Of a stretch of 64,000 bases of DNA, positions 37,234-47,587 are shown one piece after another. The notes below the pieces were generated by a model, which searched no databases, was not told the origin of the DNA, and saw only the letters and a program-made list of their open reading frames with translations. The stretch is from contig NZ_JAIGNO010000004.1 of NCBI RefSeq assembly GCF_019711515.1, positions 62,001 to 126,000 on the forward strand, written 5' to 3'. Each line of letters starts with the position of its first letter. Position 1 is the stretch's first letter. The stretch is from Qipengyuania qiaonensis (lineage in GTDB: Bacteria > Pseudomonadota > Alphaproteobacteria > Sphingomonadales > Sphingomonadaceae). The position numbers and the translations under genes were made by a program.

Positions 37234-38238
37234 CTAGGAAGCAGAAGGCGTCCGGCGCACGGCGATCTCGCCCGCCATTCGCAGCGCCGCGATCATGGCG
37301 CCGGGATCGGCCAGCCCTTTGCCCGCGATATCGAATGCCGTGCCGTGATCGGGGCTGGTCCGGACTATCGGCAGGCCGAGTGTCACATTCACGCCCTCGT
37401 CGAAATCGAGCGCCTTGAGCGGCACCAATGCCTGATCGTGATACATCGCTATGGCGGCGTCGTAGTTCTGCCGCGCGCGCGGGGTGAAGAGCGCATCGGC
37501 GGGGTGCGGGCCAGAGACGGTCATTCCCGCCTGACGCATAAGGTCGATCGCCGGTTCGATGATGTCACGTTCTTCGGAGCCGAATTTGCCGCCTTCGCCG
37601 GCATGGGGGTTGAGGCCGCAGATCGCGAGCCGCGGCGTGGCAATCCCGAAATCCCTTTCCAGTGCCTCGGCGACAATCCGCGCCCTGCTGTAGATCATGT
37701 CCGCGGTAAGAAGGCCGGGCACGTCGGCCAGCGCGCAATGCACGGTTACCGGGACGGTCCGCAGACTGGGGCCGGCGAGCATCATGACCGAGGCTTCGGC
37801 GGGCAGGCCGCAGGCGACGGCGAGGAATTCGGTCTGGCCGGGAAACTCGAAACCGATCCTTGCCAACTGCGCCTTGGCAACGGGTGCGGTCACCACTGCG
37901 CCGGCCTTTCCCAGCAGCGCCATTCGCGTTGCCTCGGCGAGAGATCCCAGTGCCAGGGCGGCCCCTTCGTCGTCGGGCACGCCGGGCTTGTAGCCGCAGT
38001 CGTCCGCCCCGAGGACCGGGAGGCCGTGCGCAAAGGCGTCCGCCGCCTCCGCTGCATCGTCGATGCGCACTACCGGACAGTCGGTTTCGCGCAATTCCGC
38101 TGCGGCTTGGAGCACGCTTGCGCCGCCCGCTGCGAAAAAGGGCGCGAGACCGGATTCCCGGCGTCGCGCCCAGCTTTCCACGATGATTTCGGCGCCGATC
38201 CCCGCCGGATCGCCAATCGATACGGCGAGCGGAGCCAC
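37234..38238 (-). CDS. pdxA: 4-hydroxythreonine-4-phosphate dehydrogenase
   Basis: 334 aa from a GTG at 38238, 8 bp after the surA stop; the open frame upstream is a shadow of surA. The start APLAVSIGDPAGIGAEI is diagnostic. Metal ligands are in TVHCALADVPG, CGLNPHAGEGG and AMYHDQALVPLK. It oxidises 4-phosphohydroxy-threonine in vitamin B6 synthesis. Part of the lptD-surA-pdxA-rsmA operon. Confidence 0.96.
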   Translation of the reverse strand: MAPLAVSIGDPAGIGAEIIVESWARRRESGLAPFFAAGGASVLQAAAELRETDCPVVRIDDAAEAADAFAHGLPVLGADDCGYKPGVPDDEGAALALGSLAEATRMALLGKAGAVVTAPVAKAQLARIGFEFPGQTEFLAVACGLPAEASVMMLAGPSLRTVPVTVHCALADVPGLLTADMIYSRARIVAEALERDFGIATPRLAICGLNPHAGEGGKFGSEERDIIEPAIDLMRQAGMTVSGPHPADALFTPRARQNYDAAIAMYHDQALVPLKALDFDEGVNVTLGLPIVRTSPDHGTAFDIAGKGLADPGAMIAALRMAGEIAVRRTPSAS

Positions 38239-38246
38239 GATCCGCG

Positions 38247-39593
38247 TCAGTTGTATTCGATGAAGGCGTCGTTGCGCAGATCGCGCAGGTAACGCTGGGC
38301 ACGCTTTTCGATACGGTCTTCTTCGAGCTGGCCCATGATCTGGTTGAAGTCCGGCCCGGCGGCGACCTGCGGATCGTCGCGACCGCACAGCATCAATACC
38401 CGAACGCCTTCCTCGAACGAACCGAAGGGCGGCGTGGACTGGCCGACCTGGAGATCGAGAATAATGCTCTGCAACTGCTCGGGAAGTGCACGCACGCGGA
38501 TCTGGTCGTTGGTCACGACATTCGCACCGAGCTGCGCGGCGGCGTTCTCGGCATCGCCGCAGCCGCGGATGTTCTTGACGCCTTCGGTGAAGCTGGCGAC
38601 GCGTTGCTGGGCGGCTTCCTGACTGGTGCCGGGATCGAACGCGATCTGGATCTGCTTGAGGCTCAGAACCGCATCGCGCGGATCGGCCATCAGCACCTGC
38701 CGCTTGTCGATCAGGTACAGAATGGAATAGCCGCCGGGAATGGCGATCGGGCCGACCAGCTGGCCGGGGCTCATTTCGCCGGCAACCGTCTCGAGCTGGT
38801 CGTTTTTCAGCTGGGGAAGCTGAATCCATCCGAGATCGCCGCCCACTGCGGCCGTCGACGCTTCGGAGAATTGCCGGGCATAGGCGACGAAGCTGCCGCC
38901 CTGGCGCAGCTGTTCGACGATCTTGTTGGCATTGCTTTCGACCGCCGCGGAGGTTTCGGGCGTCGCCGAAAGGAAAATTTCGCCCAGACGGTATTCCTCG
39001 GTCCCGCGCGAAGCTTCCATCCGCGCGATCATTTCGTTCACTTCTTCGGACGAGACATTGACGAATGGCGCGACGTTGCGACGAAGCAGGTTGTTCCACG
39101 CGATTTCACCGGTGATCTGGCGCTTGAGCGCGGCCGGCGACGAGCCGATCGAACGAAGATGTTCGTCCATCTTCTCGGGTTCCTGACCGAAGTTCTGCGC
39201 CGCGACGCGCGCATAGGTCTGATCGACCTCTGCCTGGGCAACGTCGATTTCCTGCGCGAGTGCGGCCTGAATCTGCAGGGTTTCGTCGATCAGGTTGCGC
39301 AGAACCTGCATCCTGACACGGATCATTTCCTGATCGCTCACGGGCCGCTGATTGGCCGCCAGAAGCAGCGCGACACGCTGGTCGATATCGGTCTGGGTAA
39401 TGACGAACCCGTTCACGACCGCCGTGGCCACGCGCTTGTTCGGATCGGTGTCCTGCAGCATGCTGAGATCGCTCGGCAGCCCGAGGAGATCGCCTTGCGC
39501 GATCGTATCCTGGGCCTGTCCCACTATCGGTGCGGCGACCAGGCCGGTCGCAGCGGCAACGGAAAGCAGACGGGAAAATATTTGTGCAGTCAC
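38247..39593 (-). CDS. surA: periplasmic chaperone and peptidyl-prolyl isomerase SurA
   Basis: 448 aa, GTG start. A signal peptide (1-27, GQA-Q) is followed by an N-terminal chaperone domain (about 50-190), one parvulin domain (about 205-300, with EEYRLGEIFLSA and GGDLGWIQ) and a C-terminal helical part. Only one clear parvulin repeat is visible, whereas the E. coli protein has two. SurA escorts outer-membrane proteins such as LptD, which is encoded just upstream. Confidence 0.9.
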   Translation of the reverse strand: MTAQIFSRLLSVAAATGLVAAPIVGQAQDTIAQGDLLGLPSDLSMLQDTDPNKRVATAVVNGFVITQTDIDQRVALLLAANQRPVSDQEMIRVRMQVLRNLIDETLQIQAALAQEIDVAQAEVDQTYARVAAQNFGQEPEKMDEHLRSIGSSPAALKRQITGEIAWNNLLRRNVAPFVNVSSEEVNEMIARMEASRGTEEYRLGEIFLSATPETSAAVESNANKIVEQLRQGGSFVAYARQFSEASTAAVGGDLGWIQLPQLKNDQLETVAGEMSPGQLVGPIAIPGGYSILYLIDKRQVLMADPRDAVLSLKQIQIAFDPGTSQEAAQQRVASFTEGVKNIRGCGDAENAAAQLGANVVTNDQIRVRALPEQLQSIILDLQVGQSTPPFGSFEEGVRVLMLCGRDDPQVAAGPDFNQIMGQLEEDRIEKRAQRYLRDLRNDAFIEYN

Positions 39594-39724
39594 GTGTCGA
39601 ACCTATCTAGCGGCAAACCCAGGATGCCCGGTTATGCCGGTCGTCATGAAGGGATGCGGCTTAACCAAAGCTGATAATCGCCCGCCGGATAGCGCGTTTG
39701 GCCCGAGGTGCCAACAAGTGCGAC

Positions 39725-42109
39725 CTAACGGAAACCCAGATTTCTGAGGCTGAAATAAAGCTGGAAAGTGTCGCCGCGTTCGGCATCGCCAGACGTGATG
39801 TAATCGCGTCGCCAGGTAATGCCGAGTTCGAGGCAATCGTCCTGATAGGCGATGCCAAGGCGGGTGCGGATCGGATCGAACCCGTCCGAAGCGGATGTGG
39901 GATCCTCGTCGCGGTTGGTCAGGTTGAAGACGCCCGAACCGAATACCGACCAGTAATTGGCGAAAGCCACGCGCACCGCGCCGCGCAATTCTTCGCGATC
40001 CTGAAGGTCTTCGACGTCGGTGATGTCACGATTGAGCCGGACATAGCCGAGTTCGGCATAGGTCTTGCTCGATCCCACCGTCGCATCGATTTCGTTCCGG
40101 CGGATCCCGAAATTGTCCTTGTCGAGTCGGAAACGGTGGGTGAACTTGACGAAATCCTTGTAACGCACTTCGGTGCGGCCGACGAAATCGGAGAATCTCT
40201 CGGACAGGCCGGTACCTTCGGGGAAAATGTCGCGGTCGTTGTCCAGCCGGTAGGACTGGCCAACGGTCGTCTTGAGCTCCCAGTCCGGGACACGCAGCGA
40301 CCAGTCGAAGCCATAGGTGACCCGCGCGCCGTCCTCGACCCGGTCATAGCCGGGAAAACGGTTGAGCGCGAAAAGGTTGGAGTCCTCGAGGTCGATCGCG
40401 CGCGCATCTTCATTGGGGATGGCGAGGTTCTTGATCGGCGGAGTTGCCACGAACTGCACGCGCGGCGTGAACACCTGCGTGCCGCCGAAAGCTTCGCCGA
40501 CAAAGGGCCATTGCACGTCCACCGCACCGAGAGCTACGCCGCGATATTCCCAACCGGGGCTACCACGATAGCTGGCGGTGTCAGTGAGGTCGTTCTCGTC
40601 CGAATGGTACACGTCGCCGCGCAGCATGCCGGTAAGTGTCACCACTTGCCCCATCGCGGTCACACGGCGCAAATCCCATTGCGCGCGCGCGAAGGCACGT
40701 TGCGTATCCTGTCCGATATCGCGGGTGATGGCCAGCGTATTGGCCTGAAGTTCGACTTGCCCGCCGAGGATCGACGTATCCGGCCGCCATCGCGCATCGA
40801 ACACCGGAAGCGCGATCGGCACTTCGCCCTGCGGCTGGTCGAGCCGTAGCGTCTGCGTGGCCCAGCCGGCGAGCGAGATATATGTGTTCTTGCCGATCCG
40901 TTCCAGTTCGATCGTGGAGCGCAGGCGGTCGTCGCGGCTGATGTCGTAGCGGCGCAGGAAGGTCCGATCGGTCGCACGCCTGATCGAGCCGGAGATGCTC
41001 CAGTCGGGTGTAAGCTGGAACTTGCCATTGGCGAAGACGTAGCCGCGGAATTCCTCTTCGCTGGTGGCAGCGCCGGTGAGCGTGGAAATGCGCCGGCTGT
41101 GCGTCGCATAACCGGTGATCTGGTAGGCGCCTCTCTCCGTCAGGTGCCGCCATTGGCCGGCGACCATGGGTGCGGCCTCGGTATAGACATGCGTGGTGAG
41201 CGTGAGGTCGCGGTTCTCGGCAAAGCGGATGTAGTAACTGCCCGATACCTCCACGCCGTTGCTTTGCGAAACGCGCAGATCCGGGACGAGAAAGCCGGAC
41301 ACGGCACCGCCATCGGTTCGTAAAGCAAGCCCGGGCAGGGGCAGTATCCGCGCGCCGAACAGTTCCAGATAGGCCCCGGTGAAGCTGATTCTCTGCTCGG
41401 TGGGATCGTAGGTCACACGCTCGGCAGTGATCCGCCAGCTAGGGTCCTTGGGGCATCCTTCGGAGTTGACGACATCGCACCCGCTATAGGCGGCTTCTTC
41501 CAGCGCCACCGTGCCGTCGGTTTCGCGAATGCCGCGATTGGCCGCGAGGCGGCCGCCCTGGCGAAGCGCGAGCAGCAGGTTGTTCATCGCCCCCGCTTCG
41601 AATTCGTCGGTCAGTTCGACGCTTTCGGTGAACAACTGGTTGCCGTTCTCGTCGACGAAGCGGACCCGACCGGTGGCGAGGATCTCGCCGGTGCTCTCGT
41701 TCCATGTCACGGAATCGGCTCGCAACGAACGGTCGCCGCTGCGCAGGACGACGTTGCCGGTGGCGGTAACAACGTCGCTTTCGGAGCTGTATTCGAGCAC
41801 GTCCGCTTCGAAATCGATCTCGCGGTCGCCGGCGGTGTTGACGCCGTCATCGCCGGTCGCCGGCGGCGGAGCGTCGAGACCGGCATTGGGGTCGGGCACC
41901 GTCAGCAGCTCGTCGACATCGCTCGCCGTGTCGACCGACGGCTGGTCGCTTTGCGGCTCTTCCTGCCGATCGCCAACGGTCCCGTCATCGCGGGACGTTT
42001 GCGCGGCAAGCGGGGTTGCGACGAACAGGCTCAGCGCGGTTACGGCAAGCGTCGCGGGACAAAGGGCCTCCCGGCTGGCTCGTAAAGCTGTCTCGGCAGG
42101 CGGGAGCAT
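39725..42109 (-). CDS. lptD: LPS assembly outer-membrane protein LptD
   Basis: 794 aa from the ATG at 42109 (MLPPAETALRASREA); another ATG 14 codons earlier is possible. The signal peptide ends at about 37 (PLAA-Q). An acidic region (about 40-95) precedes the OstA/LptA-like beta-jellyroll (about 100-210: DFEADVLEYSSESDVVTATGN in part). The LptD barrel runs to the C-terminal Phe-Arg (LRNLGFR). It receives lipopolysaccharide from LptA and, with LptE, inserts it in the outer leaflet. First gene of the conserved operon. Confidence 0.95.
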   Translation of the reverse strand: MLPPAETALRASREALCPATLAVTALSLFVATPLAAQTSRDDGTVGDRQEEPQSDQPSVDTASDVDELLTVPDPNAGLDAPPPATGDDGVNTAGDREIDFEADVLEYSSESDVVTATGNVVLRSGDRSLRADSVTWNESTGEILATGRVRFVDENGNQLFTESVELTDEFEAGAMNNLLLALRQGGRLAANRGIRETDGTVALEEAAYSGCDVVNSEGCPKDPSWRITAERVTYDPTEQRISFTGAYLELFGARILPLPGLALRTDGGAVSGFLVPDLRVSQSNGVEVSGSYYIRFAENRDLTLTTHVYTEAAPMVAGQWRHLTERGAYQITGYATHSRRISTLTGAATSEEEFRGYVFANGKFQLTPDWSISGSIRRATDRTFLRRYDISRDDRLRSTIELERIGKNTYISLAGWATQTLRLDQPQGEVPIALPVFDARWRPDTSILGGQVELQANTLAITRDIGQDTQRAFARAQWDLRRVTAMGQVVTLTGMLRGDVYHSDENDLTDTASYRGSPGWEYRGVALGAVDVQWPFVGEAFGGTQVFTPRVQFVATPPIKNLAIPNEDARAIDLEDSNLFALNRFPGYDRVEDGARVTYGFDWSLRVPDWELKTTVGQSYRLDNDRDIFPEGTGLSERFSDFVGRTEVRYKDFVKFTHRFRLDKDNFGIRRNEIDATVGSSKTYAELGYVRLNRDITDVEDLQDREELRGAVRVAFANYWSVFGSGVFNLTNRDEDPTSASDGFDPIRTRLGIAYQDDCLELGITWRRDYITSGDAERGDTFQLYFSLRNLGFR

Positions 42110-42209
42110 TACTTGCCTATCGCACCAGCCGCGCCTAATCGCAATCGCCATCCTTTCGGGACGGCTGCCGATGGCGCCGGCTCGACCAGAAATTGTTTCC
42201 GGAGATCCC

Positions 42210-43670
42210 ATGGAAATTCAGTTCACCCAGTCCCGTCCGCCCAGCGCACGCCTTGTTGCCCAAGTCATTGAGAAGGGCAAGGTTCCCGCCGATCTCGACA
42301 AGGCGATGGTGGAAGGCATGGAGGCTGCGCGCTTCAAGGGCAATAGCGGGCAGGTGTTCGATGGCTTTGCGGAGCGCGATGGACAGGTCATCCGCATTGC
42401 GCTGGCGGGTGCCGGCGACAGGAACAGCGAGGCGCGCCTCGCCAATCTGGAAAAAGCCGGTGCGGCGCTGGCGACGAAATATCAGTCGAGCGGGGTCGAG
42501 GATCTGGTGCTCGATCTGACGGATAGCGCACTTTCGGGCGAAGAGGCGGCGTGCGTGCTGCTGGGCCTGCGCCTGCGCAACTGGCGGTACGACATCTACC
42601 GCACAAAGATGAAGGACGATCAGAAGATCACGCTCGTCCGGACTATCGTGGTCGGCGCTCCGGAAGGTACGGAAGCCGCGTGGGACGATATGGCCCATGT
42701 CGCCGCGGGCGTCGAATTCACCCGCGAACTCATCACCGAACCGGCCAATATCCTCTATCCCGAAAGTTTCGTGGAACGCTGCCGGACGCGTTTCGAAGGG
42801 ACGGGCGCGGAACTGATCGTGCTGGACGAGGCGGAGATGGAAAAGCTCGGCATGGGCTCCCTGCTCGGTGTCGGGCTCGGCTCCGACCGGGAATCGCGCA
42901 TCCTCGCCATCCGCTGGAATGGCGGGACGCCGGGCGAAGCGCCGACCGCTTTTGTCGGCAAGGGCGTTACCTTCGACACTGGCGGTATTTCGATCAAGCC
43001 GGGCCCCGGCATGGAAGACATGAAATGGGATATGGGCGGTGCCGGTGCGGTTGCGGGTGCAATGCTCGCCCTCGTCGGGCGCAAGGCCAGGGCCAACCTC
43101 GTCGGGGTAATGGGTCTTGTCGAGAACATGCCCGATGGCAAGGCACAACGCCCGGGCGACGTGGTCACGTCGATGAGCGGCCAGACGATCGAGGTGCTCA
43201 ACACCGACGCGGAGGGACGTCTTGTGCTGGCAGACGCCTTGCACTGGACGCAGGAAGAGTTCCAGCCGGCCAGGATCGTCGATTTCGCCACGCTTACCGG
43301 CGCGATGATCATCGCGCTGGGGCACGAATTCGCCGGCGTCTTCTCGAACGACGACCAGCTGGCAAAGGACCTGTACGAGGCAGGCGAGGTCTCCGGTGAT
43401 CGCAACTGGCGCATGCCGATCGACCCGGCCTACGACAAGCTGATCAATTCGCCCATTGCGGACATGAAGAATATCGGCGGCAGGGCGGCCGGATCGATCA
43501 CCGCCGCGCAGTTCCTGCAGCGGTTCATCGCCGACGATACGCCGTGGGCGCATGTCGACGTGGCGGGGATGGTCTGGTCGGACAAGCCGGGACGAACCTG
43601 GGGCAAGGGCGCGACAGGCTACGGCGTCCGGCTCCTCGACCGCTTCGTTCGCGACACGCTGGAGAAGTAG
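42210..43670 (+). CDS. pepA: leucyl aminopeptidase (M17)
   Basis: 486 aa from the ATG at 42210 behind CGGAGAT; the open frame reaches upstream through lptD antisense. Zinc ligands and catalytic residues follow the M17 pattern: Lys251 and Asp256 (VGKGVTFDTGG), Lys263, Asp274, and NTDAEGRL (331-338). It removes N-terminal residues in the cytoplasm as a hexamer. Divergent from lptD. A holC gene follows after 61 bp, a common pairing (pepA-holC). Confidence 0.96.
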   Translation: MEIQFTQSRPPSARLVAQVIEKGKVPADLDKAMVEGMEAARFKGNSGQVFDGFAERDGQVIRIALAGAGDRNSEARLANLEKAGAALATKYQSSGVEDLVLDLTDSALSGEEAACVLLGLRLRNWRYDIYRTKMKDDQKITLVRTIVVGAPEGTEAAWDDMAHVAAGVEFTRELITEPANILYPESFVERCRTRFEGTGAELIVLDEAEMEKLGMGSLLGVGLGSDRESRILAIRWNGGTPGEAPTAFVGKGVTFDTGGISIKPGPGMEDMKWDMGGAGAVAGAMLALVGRKARANLVGVMGLVENMPDGKAQRPGDVVTSMSGQTIEVLNTDAEGRLVLADALHWTQEEFQPARIVDFATLTGAMIIALGHEFAGVFSNDDQLAKDLYEAGEVSGDRNWRMPIDPAYDKLINSPIADMKNIGGRAAGSITAAQFLQRFIADDTPWAHVDVAGMVWSDKPGRTWGKGATGYGVRLLDRFVRDTLEK

Positions 43671-43731
43671 GCCCGGCCGTCCTCACCGAGCGGATGCGGA
43701 GCGCGACGGTGACCGAACCGATAGGATAGAG

Positions 43732-44181
43732 ATGAGCCAGACTCGCGTCGATTTCTATCAACTCAGCCGGGACCCGGTGGATGTTACCGTGGCGAAGCTT
43801 GCACGCAAGGTATTGCAGGCGGGCGAACGGTTGCTGGTCGTCAGCGGCGACGAGATGCAGCGTGCGCATCTCTCGCAAGTTCTCTGGCAGCAGGGCGGCG
43901 GCGCGTTCCTTGCCAATGGCATGGCCGGCGGCGCATATGAGGCGCGCCAGCCGATCCTCCTTTCCGATGTCTGCAGCGCGCCCAACGAAGCGCGCATGGC
44001 ATTGATCGCCGATGGCCAATGGCGGGACGAAGCGCTCGGTTTCGACCGGGTGTTGCTGTTGTTCGATGCGGATCAGCGCGATGCGGCGGCCGATCTCTGG
44101 CGACGTTTCGCCCGCGATGAGGCGGTCGATAACCGGATTCACAAGCAGGATGGGAATGGCGCCTGGCGCGAGGGTGGATGA
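43732..44181 (+). CDS. holC: DNA polymerase III chi subunit
   Basis: 149 aa from the ATG at 43732 (MSQTRVDFYQLSRDPVD). It has the chi pattern: an N-terminal F-Y-x-L strand, KLARKVLQAGERLLVVSG, FLANGMAGGAYEARQPILLS and LFDADQRDAAADLWRRF. Chi links SSB to the clamp loader through psi. The location after pepA is conserved in proteobacteria. Confidence 0.93.
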   Translation: MSQTRVDFYQLSRDPVDVTVAKLARKVLQAGERLLVVSGDEMQRAHLSQVLWQQGGGAFLANGMAGGAYEARQPILLSDVCSAPNEARMALIADGQWRDEALGFDRVLLLFDADQRDAAADLWRRFARDEAVDNRIHKQDGNGAWREGG

Positions 44182-44215
44182 CGGAACCCATCGGCAAGTC
44201 GTGCATCCTTTTGGC

Positions 44216-44743
44216 ATGACACGAGGTCCGCGCAAACACCTTGCCACCATCCCCGCCGCGGTCCTTGCGATTGGCGCCTGCAGTGGCGACACGCCCGATT
44301 CCCGTAATATCGATGCGCCTCAGCGGATAGACCCGCCGGATTCCTACGATATCGACAGCGCTACCGGAGAGACCCGGGCGCGCCATACCGATGGCGATGG
44401 CACGACCACGATCATGCGTTCGGGCGCAAAAGTGCCGGTTCGGTTGCCTGCGGGTTTTGCGCTCTATCCGGACGTGAAGGTAACCGACAATACGTGGGTA
44501 GAGCAGTCCGACGGACTGCTTGTCCTGCTCGATTTCGAAAGCGACGCGTCGGTCGAGGATCTGGTGGCCTATTATCGCGAACAGGCCGATACCGCGGGGA
44601 TCGAAGTGGCGACATCGCTCCAGACCGGGCCGATGACGATGATCGGCGGGGAGAACGGGGACGGCACCAGCTTTTCGCTCACCGCCACGCGCGGCGGCGA
44701 ACTGACCAAGGCCCAGTTGTCGATAAGTCACGGTCTCGAATGA
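44216..44743 (+). CDS. predicted lipoprotein, function unknown
   Basis: 175 aa from the ATG at 44216; a GTG at 44201 is possible. The leader ends AVLAIGAC, a lipobox, so it should be lipid-anchored. A polar low-complexity stretch (about 25-60) precedes a folded region containing [12 protein letters not shown] and [18 protein letters not shown], similar to small periplasmic domains seen in sphingomonad lipoproteins. No named family recognised. Lies between holC and ndk on the same strand. Confidence 0.75.
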   Translation: MTRGPRKHLATIPAAVLAIGACSGDTPDSRNIDAPQRIDPPDSYDIDSATGETRARHTDGDGTTTIMRSGAKVPVRLPAGFALYPDVKVTDNTWVEQSDGLLVLLDFESDASVEDLVAYYREQADTAGIEVATSLQTGPMTMIGGENGDGTSFSLTATRGGELTKAQLSISHGLE

Positions 44744-44825
44744 TTCTTGCCCGTTCGCCTGGGTGGCGCTAGGGGCGCGCCCGAGAAACCTCTCCCCGAT
44801 AAAATCCCACGCAAGGAACATTCCC

Positions 44826-45248
44826 ATGGCGGTCACCCGCACCTTTTCGATCATCAAGCCCGACGCCACGCGTCGCAACCTGACCGGCGCCGTCACCAAG
44901 ATGCTGGAAGAAGCCGGCCTGCGCGTCGTCGCTGCGAAGCGCATCCACATGACCCGCGAACAGGCGGAAGGCTTCTACGCGGTCCACAAGGAACGCCCCT
45001 TCTTCGGCGAACTGGTCGATTTCATGATTTCCGGTCCGGTGGTCGTGCAGGTTCTGGAAGGCGAAGACGCCGTGAAGCGCAACCGTGACGTAATGGGCGC
45101 CACCAATCCCGCCGATGCGGCCGATGGCACGATCCGCAAGACCTATGCCGAATCGATCGAAGCCAACTCGGTCCACGGATCGGACAGCGACGAGAACGCC
45201 AAGATCGAGATCGAGTTCTTCTTCGACGAGAACGAAATCGTCGGCTGA
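44826..45248 (+). CDS. ndk: nucleoside diphosphate kinase
   Basis: 140 aa from the ATG at 44826. It begins [14 protein letters not shown], and NSVHGSDS holds His117, which carries the phosphoryl group. It balances nucleoside triphosphate pools by ping-pong transfer. Length is typical. A clear terminator follows. Confidence 0.98.
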   Translation: MAVTRTFSIIKPDATRRNLTGAVTKMLEEAGLRVVAAKRIHMTREQAEGFYAVHKERPFFGELVDFMISGPVVVQVLEGEDAVKRNRDVMGATNPADAADGTIRKTYAESIEANSVHGSDSDENAKIEIEFFFDENEIVG

Positions 45249-45291
45249 CCCGGTGCGGGCGGATTGCCCGCCGGAACAAGTCGGAAATCAC

Positions 45292-45333
45292 GGCCCGCCG
45301 CGTGCTCTATGCCCGCGGCGGGCCTTTGCTTTC
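45292..45333 (+). terminator. intrinsic terminator after ndk
   Basis: GGCCCGCCGCG (45292-45302) pairs with CGCGGCGGGCC (45314-45324) around an 11-base loop, then TTTGCTTT. Lies between convergent genes. Confidence 0.85.
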
Positions 45334-45419
45334 GGGTCCGGTTTTTGCCCGTCGGGCACGGATGTGGTAATTCGTAATCTTCTCAGGGTCGCATTCATCC
45401 CCGGCATCGGCAAGAAGGC

Positions 45420-46616
45420 CTAGGACGTCGCGAATTGCGCGATCTGCAGGCGGTGCTGCAGGTGGGCGCTGTTTGCCGATAGCGCCTGCTCCGCCTCCAT
45501 CGCCTCCAGCGCTTCGGCGGTCAGTTGTATTCCGATCGCGTCGTATGTCTGCGCGATTTCGCGGCGCCAGTTTGCGCCCAGTGCGTCGAAGTCGATCCGT
45601 GCGACCGGCCCGTCGAAACCGGCGAGCGTCGCTTCGATCCGTTCGTCGCGCAAAGCGAGTTTACGCCGCCATTCGGCCTCTATGGCGACCAGGTCGGCAT
45701 AATCGGTCTGGAACGCCATCTGGCTGGCGACCAGCGATACGGAACTGTCGAGCAGCGCGCGTCCTTCCCGATGCGTCACGACCAGCCTCGCATCGGGAAA
45801 TTGCCTCAGCAGGGCCGGCAGGTCTTCCGAGAACTGGGGACATTTGAGAATTCGTGGCCGTGCCGCGTCGCCCATCACCGACGCGTCGGTCCGCAGGATA
45901 CGGGCGAATTCGGCATAGACCGGGTCGGCACCATGGGCCTCGTTCCATCCGACGAAGGATGGAATGCGCCATTGCGCTTCGAAAGTGGCCGGTGACAAGG
46001 CACCCGCCAGCCAGCCGATTTCCTCGTCCGTTCGCGTCGCGCCGAACGGATGCAAGGTGTCGAGCCAGGGATTGATCTGCCGGGCGACGGCCAGCGCGGC
46101 CCCGGCCTTGAACCGGCGCAGATCGGGTTTGGCCGGCACCGGATAGTGACTGTTGCAGAACCGGGTGCCCGTGTGGCGCGGATCGGCGGCCAGCAGCCGG
46201 TGCATACGGGTCGTGCCCGCACGCATCTGGCCGACCACGATGATCGGCGGGGCGATTTCGGTGGTTGCGAGGCTGGGCGTCTCGCGCCAGACGCGGCCCA
46301 GCGCGTGCCGCGTGCGGATGGCGGACGACAGCTGGCCATACGCCATGGTGTGGCCGAGCGCGTTCAGCCGGGCTTCTTCGCTCAGACTGACGCAGAGTTT
46401 CGCCAGGCGCTCGCGGAAATCCTCGACCTCGATCTCGTCGCGACCCGACCGCTCGTCTTCCGTTTCGAAGCCCCTGCTGCCGATCTTCCAGAGGTATTCG
46501 GGATCGACCGGCGGTTTGGGCGTCAGACCGGTTTCCCATAGCGCACGCACTGCGCGGTCGGCCCACATGGCGGCTTTCGCGCGGGCAAGCGGGTGCGGGC
46601 GGGGCGGTCCGGCCAC
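45420..46616 (-). CDS. sulfotransferase-family protein
   Basis: 398 aa, GTG start. The PAPS-binding loop is GQMRAGTTR (129-137) and a second site is RLVVTHREGRALLDSS. These are typical of the sulfotransferase_3 family, which moves sulfate from PAPS to lipids, sugars or small molecules. The substrate is unknown; no sulfate-activation genes are adjacent. The start lies 5 bp before the stop of the purN fusion, so it probably belongs to the purM-purN transcript. Confidence 0.85.
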   Translation of the reverse strand: MAGPPRPHPLARAKAAMWADRAVRALWETGLTPKPPVDPEYLWKIGSRGFETEDERSGRDEIEVEDFRERLAKLCVSLSEEARLNALGHTMAYGQLSSAIRTRHALGRVWRETPSLATTEIAPPIIVVGQMRAGTTRMHRLLAADPRHTGTRFCNSHYPVPAKPDLRRFKAGAALAVARQINPWLDTLHPFGATRTDEEIGWLAGALSPATFEAQWRIPSFVGWNEAHGADPVYAEFARILRTDASVMGDAARPRILKCPQFSEDLPALLRQFPDARLVVTHREGRALLDSSVSLVASQMAFQTDYADLVAIEAEWRRKLALRDERIEATLAGFDGPVARIDFDALGANWRREIAQTYDAIGIQLTAEALEAMEAEQALSANSAHLQHRLQIAQFATS

Positions 46617-46621
46617 TGCGA

Positions 46622-47587
46622 TCAGAACTCGTCCGCCGCGTCGAGCAGCCTTGTGACGCTCTTGGGTGCGACCAGGCGCCAGCTACGCTGGAGCCAGTCC
46701 GCGACGCTCTCCCAATCGACCCCCGGCCGGTTGAGGATCACCCCGATCCATCCGCTCGCGCCGTAATAGGCGGGTTTATGATAGGCCTGCGGCTGTGCTT
46801 CGACGAGGCCATCCAGCTCGTCCATGCTCGAGCATTTCACCAGCAGCGAAATATGCGGCGTGCCGTGATGCTGATCGGAGAAATAGGCGAAGAATTTGCC
46901 GGACTTTTCGGTCCCGACGCGGAAGCCGGGCGAGCCGTGGCTTTCGCGCTCATGCGTTTCGGGCAGGGCCAGCGCCAGCTCGCGAACCCGGTCCAGCAGC
47001 CATTGCGGATCGCTGCCGCGCGAGACGTAATCGGCAAGGACTTGGGGATACAATTGGTGTTCGGCATGTCTGACGCGTTCGGCAAGCGAATCAGACGTCT
47101 GATCCGCACATATTTTGACACGAATCTGCCCCAGAACCTCGCCCGCATCGAGCTCTTCGGTGACCAGATGGACGCTCGCCCCACCATACGAATCGCCCGC
47201 GGCGATGGCGCGGGCATGCGTGTCGAGACCTGGATATTTGGGCAGCAAAGAGGGGTGGATGTTGAGCATTCGACCTTCCCAGCGCTGCACGAAATCGGCG
47301 GTCAGAATACGCATATATCCAGCAAGAACAATATATTGTGCACCGGCATCGCGCGCGGCTTTCTCCATCGCCCCATCGTGGTCGCCGCGTGTCATCCCCT
47401 TGTGCGACACGGCATGGGTGGCGACACCCTCCGCCTCGGCAAGCATGAGCGCCCCGGCATCCGGATCGCTGGACGCCACCAGGCAGATTTCATACGGGCA
47501 ATCGGGCAAGCGGCTCGCGTAAAGCAGCGCTGCCATGTTCGTGCCCCTGCCCGACACAAAGACCGCGACCCTCGCCTTGTCAGGCAT
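46622..47587 (-). CDS. purN: PurN fused to MmcQ/YjbR-like domain
   Basis: 321 aa. Residues 1-190 are phosphoribosylglycinamide formyltransferase: [13 protein letters not shown] at the start, [12 protein letters not shown] with Asn109 and His111, and Asp147 in EELDAGE, the catalytic set. Residues 195-321 are an MmcQ/YjbR (DUF419-like) domain: [27 protein letters not shown] and [12 protein letters not shown]. Normal PurN ends near 190-220, so this is a fusion. PurN formylates GAR in purine synthesis; YjbR-like domains bind DNA in other contexts, so the tail's role is unclear. It overlaps the purM stop by 8 bp. Confidence 0.93.
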   Translation of the reverse strand: MPDKARVAVFVSGRGTNMAALLYASRLPDCPYEICLVASSDPDAGALMLAEAEGVATHAVSHKGMTRGDHDGAMEKAARDAGAQYIVLAGYMRILTADFVQRWEGRMLNIHPSLLPKYPGLDTHARAIAAGDSYGGASVHLVTEELDAGEVLGQIRVKICADQTSDSLAERVRHAEHQLYPQVLADYVSRGSDPQWLLDRVRELALALPETHERESHGSPGFRVGTEKSGKFFAYFSDQHHGTPHISLLVKCSSMDELDGLVEAQPQAYHKPAYYGASGWIGVILNRPGVDWESVADWLQRSWRLVAPKSVTRLLDAADEF

